This document shows positions 1 through 9,621 of a DNA stretch of 64,000 bases, one piece after another. A program made the translations under genes and the position numbers. The notes below the pieces were generated by a model, which searched no databases, was not told the DNA's origin, and was given only the letters and a program-made list of their open reading frames with translations. The stretch's first letter is position 1; the number at the start of each line of letters is the position of its first letter. The stretch comes from SIG455 sp045589495 (GTDB taxonomy: Bacteria > Bacillota > Clostridia > UMGS1810): contig JAZNPF010000038.1 in assembly GCA_045589495.1 (NCBI GenBank), positions 79,529 through 143,528 on the forward strand, written 5' to 3'.

Positions 1-1
1 T

Positions 2-988
2 ATGAGTTTTCCTGCAGGTGCTACACCGATAGACTTTGCATTCGCGGTTCACAGTGCTGTGGGGTGCAAAATGCAGGGAGCAAAAGTAAACGGTAAAATA
101 GTTCCGCTTGACTATGTTATGCAAAACGGAGATATAATAGAGGTTATAACTTCGTCTGCTATTCACGGGCCTAATCTTGACTGGCTGAAAATAGTAAAAA
201 CCAGCCAGGCACGCAATAAGATAAATCAGTGGTTTAAAAAAGAAAATCGTGAAGAAAATATTGAAAAAGGCAAGGAACTGCTTGAAAAAGAAATCAAGCG
301 TCAGAGCCTTACTTCTTTAAATCTTATGCGTACAGAATATATGGATCCGCTTATAAAACGATATGGGTTCAGGTCATACGACGATATGTACTCTGCCATA
401 GGTTTTGGCGGTATGCCCGTCAACAAAGTTATTTCAAGGCTTAAAGAAGAGTACAGAAAAGATTCATCTACACCTGATACAATTTTGCCTGTAGAAATTT
501 CCACATCTTCAAAAACAAAGAAATCATCCAATAACAGTGGTATTGTAATTGAAGGTATAGATTCGTGCCTTATACGGTATGCACATTGTTGCAATCCTGT
601 TCCGGGAGATAAGATTATAGGTTATATTACTCGTGGAAGAGGTGTGTCAATTCACCGTCAGGACTGCGCTAATATTGCCAATGCTTATATTGATGAGGAA
701 GAAAAGGCGCGTCTTGTTGATGTTTCGTGGGAAATCAACAAAGAAGTTGCATATCTTTCAAATCTCAAACTTGTTGCCAACGACAGAAATGGTATGTTGC
801 TTGATATTACGAATATAATTGGCGATGCAAAAGTACCGCTTAAAGGAATGAATGCCCGAACCACACGTGACGGGTTGGCTATAGTGGAAGTTACACTTGA
901 AATTACCAATGTAGACCAGTTGGAGCGAATCATAAACAAACTTTCCGCAGTAAGCGGTGTTATAGACGTATCACGTAGCAGACAGTAA
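2..988 (+). CDS. relA: RelA/SpoT-family (p)ppGpp synthetase/hydrolase, C-terminal part
   Basis: This is the C-terminal part of a bifunctional alarmone enzyme that makes and degrades (p)ppGpp during starvation. The frame is open at the left edge. The first visible residues match the interior of the TGS domain (PAGATPIDFAF, HSAVG, GAKVNG), so the HD hydrolase and synthetase domains lie outside the window and the first ATG is not the true start. A helical and zinc-finger-like region follows, with the conserved HCCNPVPGD at about residues 195-203 and GRGVSIHRQDC. A C-terminal ACT/RRM domain occupies about residues 250-328. An MBL-fold hydrolase gene follows 31 bp downstream in the same direction, as is common in Clostridia. 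The identity is secure; the activities cannot be judged from this part. Confidence 0.93.
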   Translation: MSFPAGATPIDFAFAVHSAVGCKMQGAKVNGKIVPLDYVMQNGDIIEVITSSAIHGPNLDWLKIVKTSQARNKINQWFKKENREENIEKGKELLEKEIKRQSLTSLNLMRTEYMDPLIKRYGFRSYDDMYSAIGFGGMPVNKVISRLKEEYRKDSSTPDTILPVEISTSSKTKKSSNNSGIVIEGIDSCLIRYAHCCNPVPGDKIIGYITRGRGVSIHRQDCANIANAYIDEEEKARLVDVSWEINKEVAYLSNLKLVANDRNGMLLDITNIIGDAKVPLKGMNARTTRDGLAIVEVTLEITNVDQLERIINKLSAVSGVIDVSRSRQ

Positions 989-1019
989 GAATTATAAAGA
1001 ACGGAGAGAGAATTTTTAA

Positions 1020-1637
1020 ATGACGATAGACAGATTGATACTTGGCAACCTGCAGACCAACTGTTATATACTATCTGACGAAGCAACCGGCGAATGTGTC
1101 GTTTTTGATCCTGCAGCAGAGGCAGACAGAATTATTTCGGCAATTAAAAAACACAATCTTAAAGTTAAGTATATCGTTTTAACTCACGTTCATATTGACC
1201 ATATACTTGCTCTTGACGAATTAAAATCTGAAACTGGAGCACAGGTTGTTGCAAACAGTTTAGAAGCAAAACTTTTAAATGACATTCACGGTACTCTGGC
1301 AGATTTATTTTCTGCATTGCCGCCAAACAGTAGAGTCGATATAACTGTATCAGACGGAGATACTCTTGCATTTGGACAATCAGAACTTAAATTCATTCAT
1401 ACTCCCGGCCATACTGTTGGTGGTATGTGTATACTGTGTGATGATTTGCTTGTGTCAGGTGACACGCTTTTTGCTTCATCTGTCGGAAGAACAGATTTTC
1501 CAGGCGGAAATCACGGACAACTTATAGAATCTATAAATTCAAAACTTATGAAACTTGATGATTCTGTCAAAGTTTTCCCCGGTCACGGACCGTCTACCAC
1601 AATAGGTGCAGAAAGAGAAAGTAATCCGTTTCTGTAA
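1020..1637 (+). CDS. MBL-fold metallo-hydrolase (glyoxalase II-like)
   Basis: This 205-residue protein is a metallo-beta-lactamase-fold hydrolase of the YqgX/glyoxalase II-like group, which hydrolyses thioesters or related bonds at a dinuclear metal site. The metal motif HVHIDH lies at about residues 56-61. Later ligands are in HTPGHT (about 124-129), SGDTLF and FPGHGP near the C-terminus. It lacks the extra C-terminal domain of full glyoxalase II, as is usual for the small bacterial forms. It sits between relA and hemZ, 23 bp before hemZ, and is probably cotranscribed with both. The true substrate is unknown. Confidence 0.85.
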   Translation: MTIDRLILGNLQTNCYILSDEATGECVVFDPAAEADRIISAIKKHNLKVKYIVLTHVHIDHILALDELKSETGAQVVANSLEAKLLNDIHGTLADLFSALPPNSRVDITVSDGDTLAFGQSELKFIHTPGHTVGGMCILCDDLLVSGDTLFASSVGRTDFPGGNHGQLIESINSKLMKLDDSVKVFPGHGPSTTIGAERESNPFL

Positions 1638-1660
1638 AAATAAAGTTAAAGGATAGTGCT

Positions 1661-3088
1661 ATGAAAATATGCCTTGTTAACCATAATGAGCGTTATGCCG
1701 TGTGTGAGATTGCCATGGCATATTTTCCGCGCACAAAATTTGAAGATGCCGAATTTGTGCCCACAGACGGCGACTACATAATCAGTGAATTACAAGAAAA
1801 AAACGGAATATACAAGTATATAACCACATTAAGTTATAACGGAAAAGTACATATAAATATTGTTGAATCTAATGAATATAACAAAACGTATTTCAAACAA
1901 TCGTTTCACGCTATTGCAAAAGAAACTGTAGGCGGTTTTTTGCCGTGGGGCGTGCTTACGGGTATACGCCCGGGTAAAATAGCGCGCGAACTTTTTGAAG
2001 TCGGAATGTCGGAAGAAGATGTCAGAAAGCGTTTTCTTAACTTTTACCTTACTGATGAAAGCAAAGCAGACCTTGCTATAGCGGTTGCAAAAAATGAGAT
2101 GAGGACATTAAAACATATTGATAAAGATGCTGTCAGCCTTTATATCGGAATACCGTTTTGCCCAACAAGGTGTCTTTATTGTTCGTTCACATCACAGTCG
2201 ATAAAATTTACATCAAAATTTGTAGAGCCTTATCTGGAGGCACTTTATAAGGAGATAGAGTATACTGCACAAAAACTTAAAAACACACCTTACCACATTG
2301 AAACAGTTTATATCGGCGGTGGCACACCGACTTCGCTTACAGACAAACAACTGGACACTCTTATTAAAAAAATATATTCAGAATTTGATTTAAGCCATAT
2401 TAAAGAATTTTCTGTAGAGGCAGGAAGACCTGATACCATTACTTTGGACAAACTTAAGGTTTTGAAAGATAATAACATAACAAGAATAAGCATAAATCCG
2501 CAGACTATAAACGATAAAACGTTGAAGATAATAGGCAGAAATCATACGGCACAGGAGTTTGTTGACAGTTATCGTATGGCGATAGATTGCGGCCTTACAA
2601 ATATAAATACGGATATTATTGCCGGGCTTCCGGGCGAGAGTGTAGACGATTTTTTGAAAACACTTGATTGTATAAAACAGTTAAATCCGACCAACGTAAC
2701 AGTACACACAATGAGTATAAAACGCAGTTCGTTTCTTGCGCAGGATTACGATGCATATTCTGTTACAAGTGCTTCAAATGTAAATACTATGCTTGATGCC
2801 GCCTATGAGTGTATGAACGGATTGGGTAAGATTCCGTATTATATGTACAGACAGAAAAATATGCTCGGCAATTTAGAAAATGTCGGATATTGCGATAAGG
2901 AATTTGAAAATCTTTATAATATTTACATAATGGAAGAAGTGCAGTCAATCATCGCACTTGGTGCAGGTGCTTCCACAAAAATTGTAAGAGGCGATAATAT
3001 AAGCCGCGTATTCAACGTAAAGGACGTTTACGAATATATTACACGCCATGACGAAATGCTTAAACGCAAAGACGAAGTTTTTAAATAG
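1661..3088 (+). CDS. hemZ: Radical SAM coproporphyrinogen III oxidase-like protein HemZ
   Basis: This 475-residue protein matches HemZ, a radical SAM relative of oxygen-independent coproporphyrinogen oxidase. The Fe-S/SAM motif is CPTRCLYC (C-x3-C-x2-C, about residues 167-174). It is followed by YIGGGTPTSL and by the N-NPQT and HTMSIKR motifs typical of the HemN/HemZ family. An N-terminal segment of about 150 residues precedes the radical SAM core, which separates HemZ from the shorter HemW. No other haem gene lies nearby, so a role in haem synthesis is inferred from the family only. It starts 23 bp after the MBL hydrolase and ends 12 bp before the nuclease gene, which has its own AGGAGG site. 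Confidence 0.85.
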   Translation: MKICLVNHNERYAVCEIAMAYFPRTKFEDAEFVPTDGDYIISELQEKNGIYKYITTLSYNGKVHINIVESNEYNKTYFKQSFHAIAKETVGGFLPWGVLTGIRPGKIARELFEVGMSEEDVRKRFLNFYLTDESKADLAIAVAKNEMRTLKHIDKDAVSLYIGIPFCPTRCLYCSFTSQSIKFTSKFVEPYLEALYKEIEYTAQKLKNTPYHIETVYIGGGTPTSLTDKQLDTLIKKIYSEFDLSHIKEFSVEAGRPDTITLDKLKVLKDNNITRISINPQTINDKTLKIIGRNHTAQEFVDSYRMAIDCGLTNINTDIIAGLPGESVDDFLKTLDCIKQLNPTNVTVHTMSIKRSSFLAQDYDAYSVTSASNVNTMLDAAYECMNGLGKIPYYMYRQKNMLGNLENVGYCDKEFENLYNIYIMEEVQSIIALGAGASTKIVRGDNISRVFNVKDVYEYITRHDEMLKRKDEVFK

Positions 3089-3100
3089 GAGGAAACTCTT

Positions 3101-4180
3101 ATGAATGAAATTAAAATATTACATATTGCAGATGTACATTTTGGCAGACCTGCAACAGGATTGCCCGAACATCTGCGTGATATACGCCGTCAGGAAGTGA
3201 GGACGTCGTTTTCTGCGGCATTGTCGTATGCAAAAGAAAACAATGTTGATGCAATACTTATAGCCGGAGATTTATTTGATTGTGCAGATGCTGATAAAAG
3301 CACCGTCAATTTTGTTGCCGGAGAGTTCTCCAAGATAAAAGATATTCCTGTATTGATTGCACCCGGTAATCACGACCCGCTCGGCAGTGCATATAATTCA
3401 CTTGTTTCGGCGGATTGCCCTAATGTAACAGTTTTTGATGCAGAATGCAGAGTAAAGGTTTTTGAGGATAAGAATTTTGCGGTTTATGGAATAGGGTTTG
3501 GTTCAGAAGTTGTAAATGAGCCACTTTTGAAAAACTTAAAAGCAACCGATGAAAGTATGATAAATATTGCTGTTGTTCACGGTGAACTTGCCACCAAAAG
3601 CGACTATAATCCGATTACAGATGAGGATATTGCTAAAACAGGTATGGATTATATTGCTCTGGGACACGTTCATACATATTCCGGTATAAAAAAAGCAGGC
3701 AACACTAACTACGCATACAGCGGTGCGCTGGAAGGCGGAGGTTTTGATGAGTGCGGAGCAAAAGGCGCAATATCCGGCACTGTTTCAAAGGGCAAATGTA
3801 CTCTTGAACTTGTACCTTTTGCAAGACGCACATACAATACTTTAGAGGTGGATGTAACCGGAACATCAACTTTGCAGGAGATTATTGACAGAGTGCTTGA
3901 CGTTACTCAAAACAAAGATGATTTGTATAAAATTGTTTTAGTTGGTGAGCGACCTGAAAAAATACCGCCGAATGTCATAGAGAACGAAATCGGTGCATTC
4001 TTTGCAAAGACTAAAGATTTGACACGCGGTGCGTATGATTTGAAAGAAATATCTGCTGACTATACAATTGGCGGAATATTTGCAAAAAACATTTTAGAAC
4101 GCATGGAAAATGCAGATGATGCAGAAAAAGCCGACCTTATGGCTGCGGCAGATATTGTGCTTGATATTTTAGAGAGGTAA
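3101..4180 (+). CDS. Mre11/SbcD-like DNA repair exonuclease (YhaO type)
   Basis: This 359-residue calcineurin-like phosphoesterase is of the SbcD/Mre11/YhaO group, which processes DNA ends using two Mn2+ ions. The phosphoesterase motifs appear in order: DVHFG (about residues 10-14), GDLFD (about 56-60), GNHDP (about 88-92), HGE (about 164) and GHVH (about 188-191). A capping domain fills the C-terminal third. In well-studied systems the nuclease gene lies next to an SMC-like ATPase gene (sbcC, rad50 or yhaN). Here recG follows 5 bp later and no such partner is present. A strong AGGAGG precedes the ATG. Confidence 0.85.
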   Translation: MNEIKILHIADVHFGRPATGLPEHLRDIRRQEVRTSFSAALSYAKENNVDAILIAGDLFDCADADKSTVNFVAGEFSKIKDIPVLIAPGNHDPLGSAYNSLVSADCPNVTVFDAECRVKVFEDKNFAVYGIGFGSEVVNEPLLKNLKATDESMINIAVVHGELATKSDYNPITDEDIAKTGMDYIALGHVHTYSGIKKAGNTNYAYSGALEGGGFDECGAKGAISGTVSKGKCTLELVPFARRTYNTLEVDVTGTSTLQEIIDRVLDVTQNKDDLYKIVLVGERPEKIPPNVIENEIGAFFAKTKDLTRGAYDLKEISADYTIGGIFAKNILERMENADDAEKADLMAAADIVLDILER

Positions 4181-4185
4181 AGTTT

Positions 4186-6243
4186 ATGAGTGATTATAAA
4201 AAACTTATAAACTCGCCTATCCAGTATGTGAAAGGAGTAGGCGAGAAGCGTACTGCTCTTTTTAATAAACTGGGTATATATAACGTAGAGGACCTCATCC
4301 ATTATTTTCCGCGTGAGTATGAGGACAGACGGCATATATACAATATATCACAACTTTCCGATGGTATGGTGTGTTGCATAAAAGCACCTGTGCTCACAAT
4401 TGCCACAGAACGCAGATTCAAGTACAATCTTGCAGTATACTCGCTTTCAATTGATGATGGGACCGGCAGTATAAATGTTTTCTGGTTTTCGTCACCTAAA
4501 TACAAACGTAAGTTTGAACGTGGTGCAGAATATATATTTTACGGGAAAGCAGTAAGTAAAAACGGATGGCTGCAGTTTGAACTTATAGAGGTTGAGCCTG
4601 CTAATAAAAACACAAAAACGGGTAAAATTCTGCCCGTATATCCGCTTACAAAAGGCATAAACCAGACAAATTTACGTAATATGATGTCGTCTGTTATGGA
4701 CAACATAGATTACTTTGAGGATTTTCTTCCACCCGATATTATAATCAAAAATAACCTTATGAGTTACGACAAAGCAATGCGGTGCATACATTTTCCTGAC
4801 GATATGGACGATTTTGAACGTGCAAGACGCAGGTTTGTATTTGAAGAACTGTTTGTGCTTCAACTTTCGCTCAATTATATGAAAGACAGCCGTTCACGTG
4901 CGGACGGTCTTATGTATTCAGATATTTCATGCGGCAGGGCTTTTGTGGATTCACTTCCGTTTGAATTAACCGGTGCTCAAAAACGTGCTATACGTGAAAT
5001 CTGCGATGATTTTAAAAGTGGCACACCTATGAACAGACTGGTTCAGGGTGATGTCGGCAGCGGTAAAACCGTTGTTGCGGCATGTGCCATGTATATAACT
5101 GTATGTAACGGTTATCAGGCGGCACTTATGGCACCTACGGAAATACTTGCAAATCAGCATTATAACACGTTTAAAAAGTTTTTTGGCGATACATTCAAAA
5201 TTGCACTTCTTACCGGTTCTGTAAGCGGTAAAAAGAAGATTTTGGAAGATATACAATCGGGTGAGTATGATATTGTTATCGGTACTCATGCTATTATAGA
5301 GGATAATGTCAATTTCAAAAATCTTGGTTTCTGCGTCACTGACGAGCAACACCGTTTCGGTGTAAGCCAACGTTCAAAACTCAGCAGTAAATCGCAGTTT
5401 TCCCATGTTCTCGTTATGAGTGCCACGCCCATTCCGAGAACGCTTGCGCTTATTCTTTACGGTGACCTTGACATAACTATTATTGATGATAAACCTGCCG
5501 GCAGGCAGAACATAGACACTTTCTGCGTTAATGATTCAATTCGAAGCAGAGCATATAATTTTGTGCGTAAGCAACTTTCCGAGGGCAGACAGGCTTATGT
5601 GGTTTGTCCGCTTGTTGAGGAGTCTGAAAGTTTAAATGCGGTGGCAAGTGTGCAGTTTGCAGAAAAACTGCAGACGCAGATTTTCCCTGAATATAAAGTC
5701 GGTCTTTTGCACGGCAAAATGAAAGCAAAAGAAAAAGACGAAGTTATGATGCAGTTTAAAGCGGGGGATATCAATCTGCTTGTTGCAACAACTGTTATAG
5801 AGGTTGGGGTAGATGTTCCAAATGCCAATATTATGGTTATAGAAAATGCTGAAAGATTTGGGCTTTCTCAACTTCATCAGTTAAGGGGAAGAGTCGGCAG
5901 AGGCGATTTCAAATCTTATTGTGTACTTATTACTAACAGCCAAAACGATGCCACACAGCAGCGTATGCAGACTATGACATCAACTAATGATGGATTTAAA
6001 ATCTCTCAAAAAGACTTGGAACTTCGTGGTTGCGGTGAGTTTTTCGGGACTCGTCAGCACGGGTTACCTGAACTTAAAATAGCCAATCTTTTTACGGATA
6101 TTGATATTTTAAAAGACGCTCAAATCCAGTGCGAAGAACTTCTGGAAAATAATCCTCATCTTTACGGTCCTGACTATGAAAGGCTTAAACAACGCATAAC
6201 ACATATGTTTGATAAATTTGATGGTGCGGATATATTCAATTAA
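4186..6243 (+). CDS. recG: ATP-dependent DNA helicase RecG
   Basis: RecG remodels stalled replication forks and Holliday junctions. At 685 residues it is full length. The N-terminal wedge domain with an OB fold (about residues 1-160, including YVKGVGEKR) is followed by the two RecA-like motor domains. These contain Walker A GDVGSGKT (about 288-295), the DEQH box with HRFG, SATPIPRT, and the LRGRVGRG motif of the RecG/Mfd group. The start lies 5 bp after the nuclease gene, so the two are probably translated from one mRNA. After the stop, a new promoter serves the next small gene. Confidence 0.97.
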   Translation: MSDYKKLINSPIQYVKGVGEKRTALFNKLGIYNVEDLIHYFPREYEDRRHIYNISQLSDGMVCCIKAPVLTIATERRFKYNLAVYSLSIDDGTGSINVFWFSSPKYKRKFERGAEYIFYGKAVSKNGWLQFELIEVEPANKNTKTGKILPVYPLTKGINQTNLRNMMSSVMDNIDYFEDFLPPDIIIKNNLMSYDKAMRCIHFPDDMDDFERARRRFVFEELFVLQLSLNYMKDSRSRADGLMYSDISCGRAFVDSLPFELTGAQKRAIREICDDFKSGTPMNRLVQGDVGSGKTVVAACAMYITVCNGYQAALMAPTEILANQHYNTFKKFFGDTFKIALLTGSVSGKKKILEDIQSGEYDIVIGTHAIIEDNVNFKNLGFCVTDEQHRFGVSQRSKLSSKSQFSHVLVMSATPIPRTLALILYGDLDITIIDDKPAGRQNIDTFCVNDSIRSRAYNFVRKQLSEGRQAYVVCPLVEESESLNAVASVQFAEKLQTQIFPEYKVGLLHGKMKAKEKDEVMMQFKAGDINLLVATTVIEVGVDVPNANIMVIENAERFGLSQLHQLRGRVGRGDFKSYCVLITNSQNDATQQRMQTMTSTNDGFKISQKDLELRGCGEFFGTRQHGLPELKIANLFTDIDILKDAQIQCEELLENNPHLYGPDYERLKQRITHMFDKFDGADIFN

Positions 6244-6279
6244 ATATTTAAGATAATTTGTTAACAATTCCGTTTTGAA

Positions 6280-6308
6280 TTGATTTTTATACATCAACTG
6301 TATATAAT
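6280..6308 (+). promoter_or_regulatory. Sigma-A promoter for the small membrane zinc-ribbon gene
   Basis: TTGATT at 6280-6285 and TATAAT at 6303-6308 are separated by 17 bp. The start codon lies 17 bp downstream, so the 5' leader is very short. Confidence 0.7.
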
Positions 6309-6325
6309 TAAATCAGGTGATAGAA

Positions 6326-6742
6326 ATGGGTAAATTTTTCGGTAATCTCTCATATAAATTCCAGCGTTTCATGACCGGAAGATACGGATATGACGCATTT
6401 TCTAAATTTTTGCTTATAGTGGCTTTGATAGGCTTTGTGCTTTCTACGGTGACCAATATACGTATTTTTTATACGATTGCTGTTGTGGCACTTATCTATT
6501 CATACTTCCGTATGTTTTCAAAAAACATCTATTCCCGTCAGGGCGAGTTGAGGAAATATCTTTTGATAAAGGGGAAGTTTTTGCAAAAATTTAATTTGTA
6601 TAAAAAAATGTGGAATGAAAGAAAAACATATAAGTATTTTAAATGCTCTAAATGTAAGTCTGTATGGCGTTATCCCAAGGGCATAGGAAAAATTGAAATA
6701 ACGTGCAAAACCTGTAAAAACAAAATGATAAGAAAAACATAA
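6326..6742 (+). CDS. Small membrane protein with C-terminal zinc ribbon
   Basis: I do not recognise a named family. The 138-residue product has two hydrophobic stretches, at about residues 22-40 and 44-62, likely a membrane hairpin. A basic linker follows, then a C-terminal zinc ribbon with two CxxC pairs (CSKC and CKTC). The ATG at 6326 is preferred because AGGTGA ends 5 bp before it. An upstream in-frame GTG at 6317 lies inside that ribosome-binding site. It has its own promoter and ends at a strong bidirectional terminator, so it is a single-gene unit. Confidence 0.7.
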   Translation: MGKFFGNLSYKFQRFMTGRYGYDAFSKFLLIVALIGFVLSTVTNIRIFYTIAVVALIYSYFRMFSKNIYSRQGELRKYLLIKGKFLQKFNLYKKMWNERKTYKYFKCSKCKSVWRYPKGIGKIEITCKTCKNKMIRKT

Positions 6743-6774
6743 AAGGCTGAACGAAATCAATCGTTCAGCCTTTT
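6741..6774. terminator. Bidirectional terminator between the zinc-ribbon gene and leuS
   Basis: A perfect 14-bp stem (6741-6754 with 6761-6774, AAAAGGCTGAACGA arm) with a 6-base loop. T-runs follow on both strands, so it can end both convergent units. Confidence 0.9.
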
Positions 6775-6787
6775 AAATTTACTTAAC

Positions 6788-9244
6788 TTATTTTACAACG
6801 ATATTTAAAAGTCTTCCTTTAACAAGGATTGTTTTAACAATCTGTTTGCCCTCTGTAGCCTTAATGATATTTTCGTTTGAAAGAGCAAGTTCTTTGATTT
6901 CGTCTTCAGAAGCAGAAGCAGGAACATTTATTTTATCCTTAACTTTGCCGTTAATCTGGAGAACGAGTTCAATTTCGTCTTTAACGAGTGCATCTTTATC
7001 ATAAGTTACCCAGTTCTGATTATGAACGCTGTCTTTGCCGCCGAGCATTTCCCACATCTCTTCTGCTACGTGGGGGATAAACGGAGCGAGCATAATAACA
7101 AGTTTTTCAACACATTCGTTTACAAGTGCTGTGTTATCGCCTGTGTAAGCATACATAGCATTAACAAGTTCCATAATGCTTGAGATTGCAGTATTGAAAT
7201 TGAAACGTCCGCCTATATCGTCTGTTGCACGTTTTACAGTGTTGTTGAGTACAAAACGGAGATTTTTATCGTCCGCCGTGAGTGCGGAGATATCATATTT
7301 GCTACCGAATGAGAATGAATCTTTTTTGTCATCAACAAATCTGAACACACGGTTTATAAATCTGTGTGAACCCTCAACCGCAGTATCACTCCATTCAAGG
7401 TCACGTTCCGGTGGAGCAGCAAAGAGTATAAACAATCTTGCGGTGTCTGCACCGTATTTTTCAATAATCTCATCAGGGCTTACAACGTTTCCTAAAGATT
7501 TACTCATCTTAGTACCGTCTTTCAATACCATACCCTGTGTGAGCAGGTTTTCAAAAGGCTCGTCGCATGAAATATGACCTAAATCGTGCATAACCTTTGT
7601 AAAGAATCTTGCATAGAGCAAGTGAAGAATTGCGTGTTCTACACCGCCGATATACTGGTCTACATTCATCCAGTAGTCAGTGGTTTCTTTGTCGAATGCT
7701 TTTTCAGCATTTTTGGGGTCGCAGTAACGCATAAAATACCATGATGAGCATACGAATGTGTCCATAGTATCTGTTTCTCTGTGGCCCATTTTTCCGCAGA
7801 TGGGGCATGGTGCATTTATAAATGTTTCAGAAGTTTTAAGCGGAGATTCGCCCTGACCTGTAAACTTAACATCTTCTGGAAGAAGTACGGGCAGGTCTTT
7901 TTCAGGAACCGGAACAGCACCGTGTTCTTCACAATAAATAATCGGGATAGGTGCACCCCAGTATCTCTGACGTGAAATCAGCCAGTCACGCAGACGGAAG
8001 TTGACTTTCTTCTCGCCCATATTGTTAGACTGAATGTAATCAATGATTTTCGGCATTGCTTCTTTGTTGGATAAACCATTGAAATCACCGGAGTTAATCA
8101 TTGTGCCTTCTGCCTCAAAAGCGGCTTCGAGTGTTGAACCGTCAATTTCACTTCCATCGGGAGAGATAACCGCCTCTATAGGCAGATTGTATTTTTTAGC
8201 AAAGTCAAAATCTCTCTGGTCGTGCGCAGGAACAGCCATTACAACACCTGTACCGTAGTCGAGGAGAACATAGTTTGCAAGATAGAGAGGAATTTTTTTG
8301 CCTGTCAACGGATTGATAACGTATTTACCGGTAAATACGCCCTCTTTTTCGGTATCGGTAGCCGTACGAGCAATTTCGTTTAAGAACTGCATTTTTTTGA
8401 TGAACTCTTTGCATTCAGCCTCAGTTTCGCTTCCTGCAATAAGTTCGGGGACGATTGGGTGTTCAGGGGCGATTACCATATATGTAACGCCATAGATGGT
8501 ATCAGGACGTGTAGTAAACACGGTAAGTTCCTCGCCTGAACCGTCAACTGTGAATTTAACCTCAGCACCTGTGCTTTTACCAATCCAGTTGGTCTGCATT
8601 GTGCGTACTTTTTCGGGCCATCCTTCAAGACGGTCAATATCTTTTAAAAGTCTTTCAGCATAATCTGTGATTTTAAAGAACCATTGTTCAAGGTCTTTTT
8701 TACCAACTTCTGCTTTACATCTTTCACAGTGACCTCCTACAACCTGTTCGTTTGCAAGAACGGTCTGGCAGTCAGGACACCAGTTAACATAAGATTTCTT
8801 TTTGTATGCAAGGTTGTTATTAAAAAGTTGCAGGAACATCCACTGTGTCCATTTATAGTAATCTTTATGGCAAGTAGCAACCTCTCTGTCCCAATCGTAA
8901 CTGATACCCATAGACTTTAACTGTTCTCTCATATTGTCAATGTTAGACCATGTCCAGTCGTTCGGGGGGATGTTGTTTTTGATTGCCGCATTTTCAGCAG
9001 GCAGACCGAAAGAGTCCCATCCCATAGGATGCAAAACGTTGTAGCCGTTCATTTTTTTGTAACGTGCAACTACGTCACCGATTGAGTAGTTACGCACGTG
9101 GCCCATGTGCAGTTTACCTGACGGGTAGGGGAACATCTCCAGAGTGTAGTATTTGGGTTTGTCGTTGATTTCTGTCTTGAAAGCGTTAGTGTCTTCCCAG
9201 ACTTTTTGCCACTTCTTTTCAATTTTTGAGAAGTTGTAATTCAT
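6788..9244 (-). CDS. leuS: Leucyl-tRNA synthetase
   Basis: This class I synthetase charges tRNA-Leu. At 818 residues it is full length for the bacterial form. It has the HMGH nucleotide motif (GKLHMGHVRN, about residues 43-52), a zinc-binding insertion with paired cysteines, the CP1 editing domain with TTRPDT, and KMSKSLGN at about residues 578-585. It is the last gene of the yhbY-nadD-yqeK-LCP-rsfS-leuS operon, 14 bp after rsfS. No T-box leader lies in front of it, so its expression probably follows the operon promoter. Convergent transcription ends at the hairpin at 6741-6774. Confidence 0.98.
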   Translation of the reverse strand: MNYNFSKIEKKWQKVWEDTNAFKTEINDKPKYYTLEMFPYPSGKLHMGHVRNYSIGDVVARYKKMNGYNVLHPMGWDSFGLPAENAAIKNNIPPNDWTWSNIDNMREQLKSMGISYDWDREVATCHKDYYKWTQWMFLQLFNNNLAYKKKSYVNWCPDCQTVLANEQVVGGHCERCKAEVGKKDLEQWFFKITDYAERLLKDIDRLEGWPEKVRTMQTNWIGKSTGAEVKFTVDGSGEELTVFTTRPDTIYGVTYMVIAPEHPIVPELIAGSETEAECKEFIKKMQFLNEIARTATDTEKEGVFTGKYVINPLTGKKIPLYLANYVLLDYGTGVVMAVPAHDQRDFDFAKKYNLPIEAVISPDGSEIDGSTLEAAFEAEGTMINSGDFNGLSNKEAMPKIIDYIQSNNMGEKKVNFRLRDWLISRQRYWGAPIPIIYCEEHGAVPVPEKDLPVLLPEDVKFTGQGESPLKTSETFINAPCPICGKMGHRETDTMDTFVCSSWYFMRYCDPKNAEKAFDKETTDYWMNVDQYIGGVEHAILHLLYARFFTKVMHDLGHISCDEPFENLLTQGMVLKDGTKMSKSLGNVVSPDEIIEKYGADTARLFILFAAPPERDLEWSDTAVEGSHRFINRVFRFVDDKKDSFSFGSKYDISALTADDKNLRFVLNNTVKRATDDIGGRFNFNTAISSIMELVNAMYAYTGDNTALVNECVEKLVIMLAPFIPHVAEEMWEMLGGKDSVHNQNWVTYDKDALVKDEIELVLQINGKVKDKINVPASASEDEIKELALSNENIIKATEGKQIVKTILVKGRLLNIVVK

Positions 9245-9258
9245 AGCAGATACCTCTT

Positions 9259-9612
9259 TTAATCAATTAAATTTTCTACATCTATCTCCTCGGCGTCTGA
9301 CCACAGACGTTCAATGGAGTAAAACTCACGTGAATTTTCGTTGAATATATGCACAATTACATCACCGTAATCAAGCAGTACCCAACCGGGATTACCCAGA
9401 CCTTCCCTTGCGGCAGGTTTAATGCCTGCTTCGGAAAGTTTCATATCGATTTCTTCATAAATAGCGTTCATGTGCGGTGTGGAGGTGCCTGAACAGATTA
9501 TAAAATAATCGCACAGTGTTGTGAGTTCCTCCACGTGAAGAATTTTAATATTGATAGCCTTTCTGCCGTCAGCGGCTTTTACGGCTGTTTTCATTAAATC
9601 GTAAGATTTCAT
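9259..9612 (-). CDS. rsfS: Ribosome silencing factor RsfS
   Basis: RsfS binds ribosomal protein L14 and keeps the large subunit from joining the small one when nutrients are short. The 117-residue product has the family features DYFIICSG, GWVLLDYGDVIVH and a C-terminal WSDAEEID. It follows the LCP gene by 9 bp and precedes leuS, an order widely kept in Clostridia and Bacilli together with nadD and yqeK. Confidence 0.95.
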   Translation of the reverse strand: MKSYDLMKTAVKAADGRKAINIKILHVEELTTLCDYFIICSGTSTPHMNAIYEEIDMKLSEAGIKPAAREGLGNPGWVLLDYGDVIVHIFNENSREFYSIERLWSDAEEIDVENLID

Positions 9613-9621
9613 AATTTCTCC

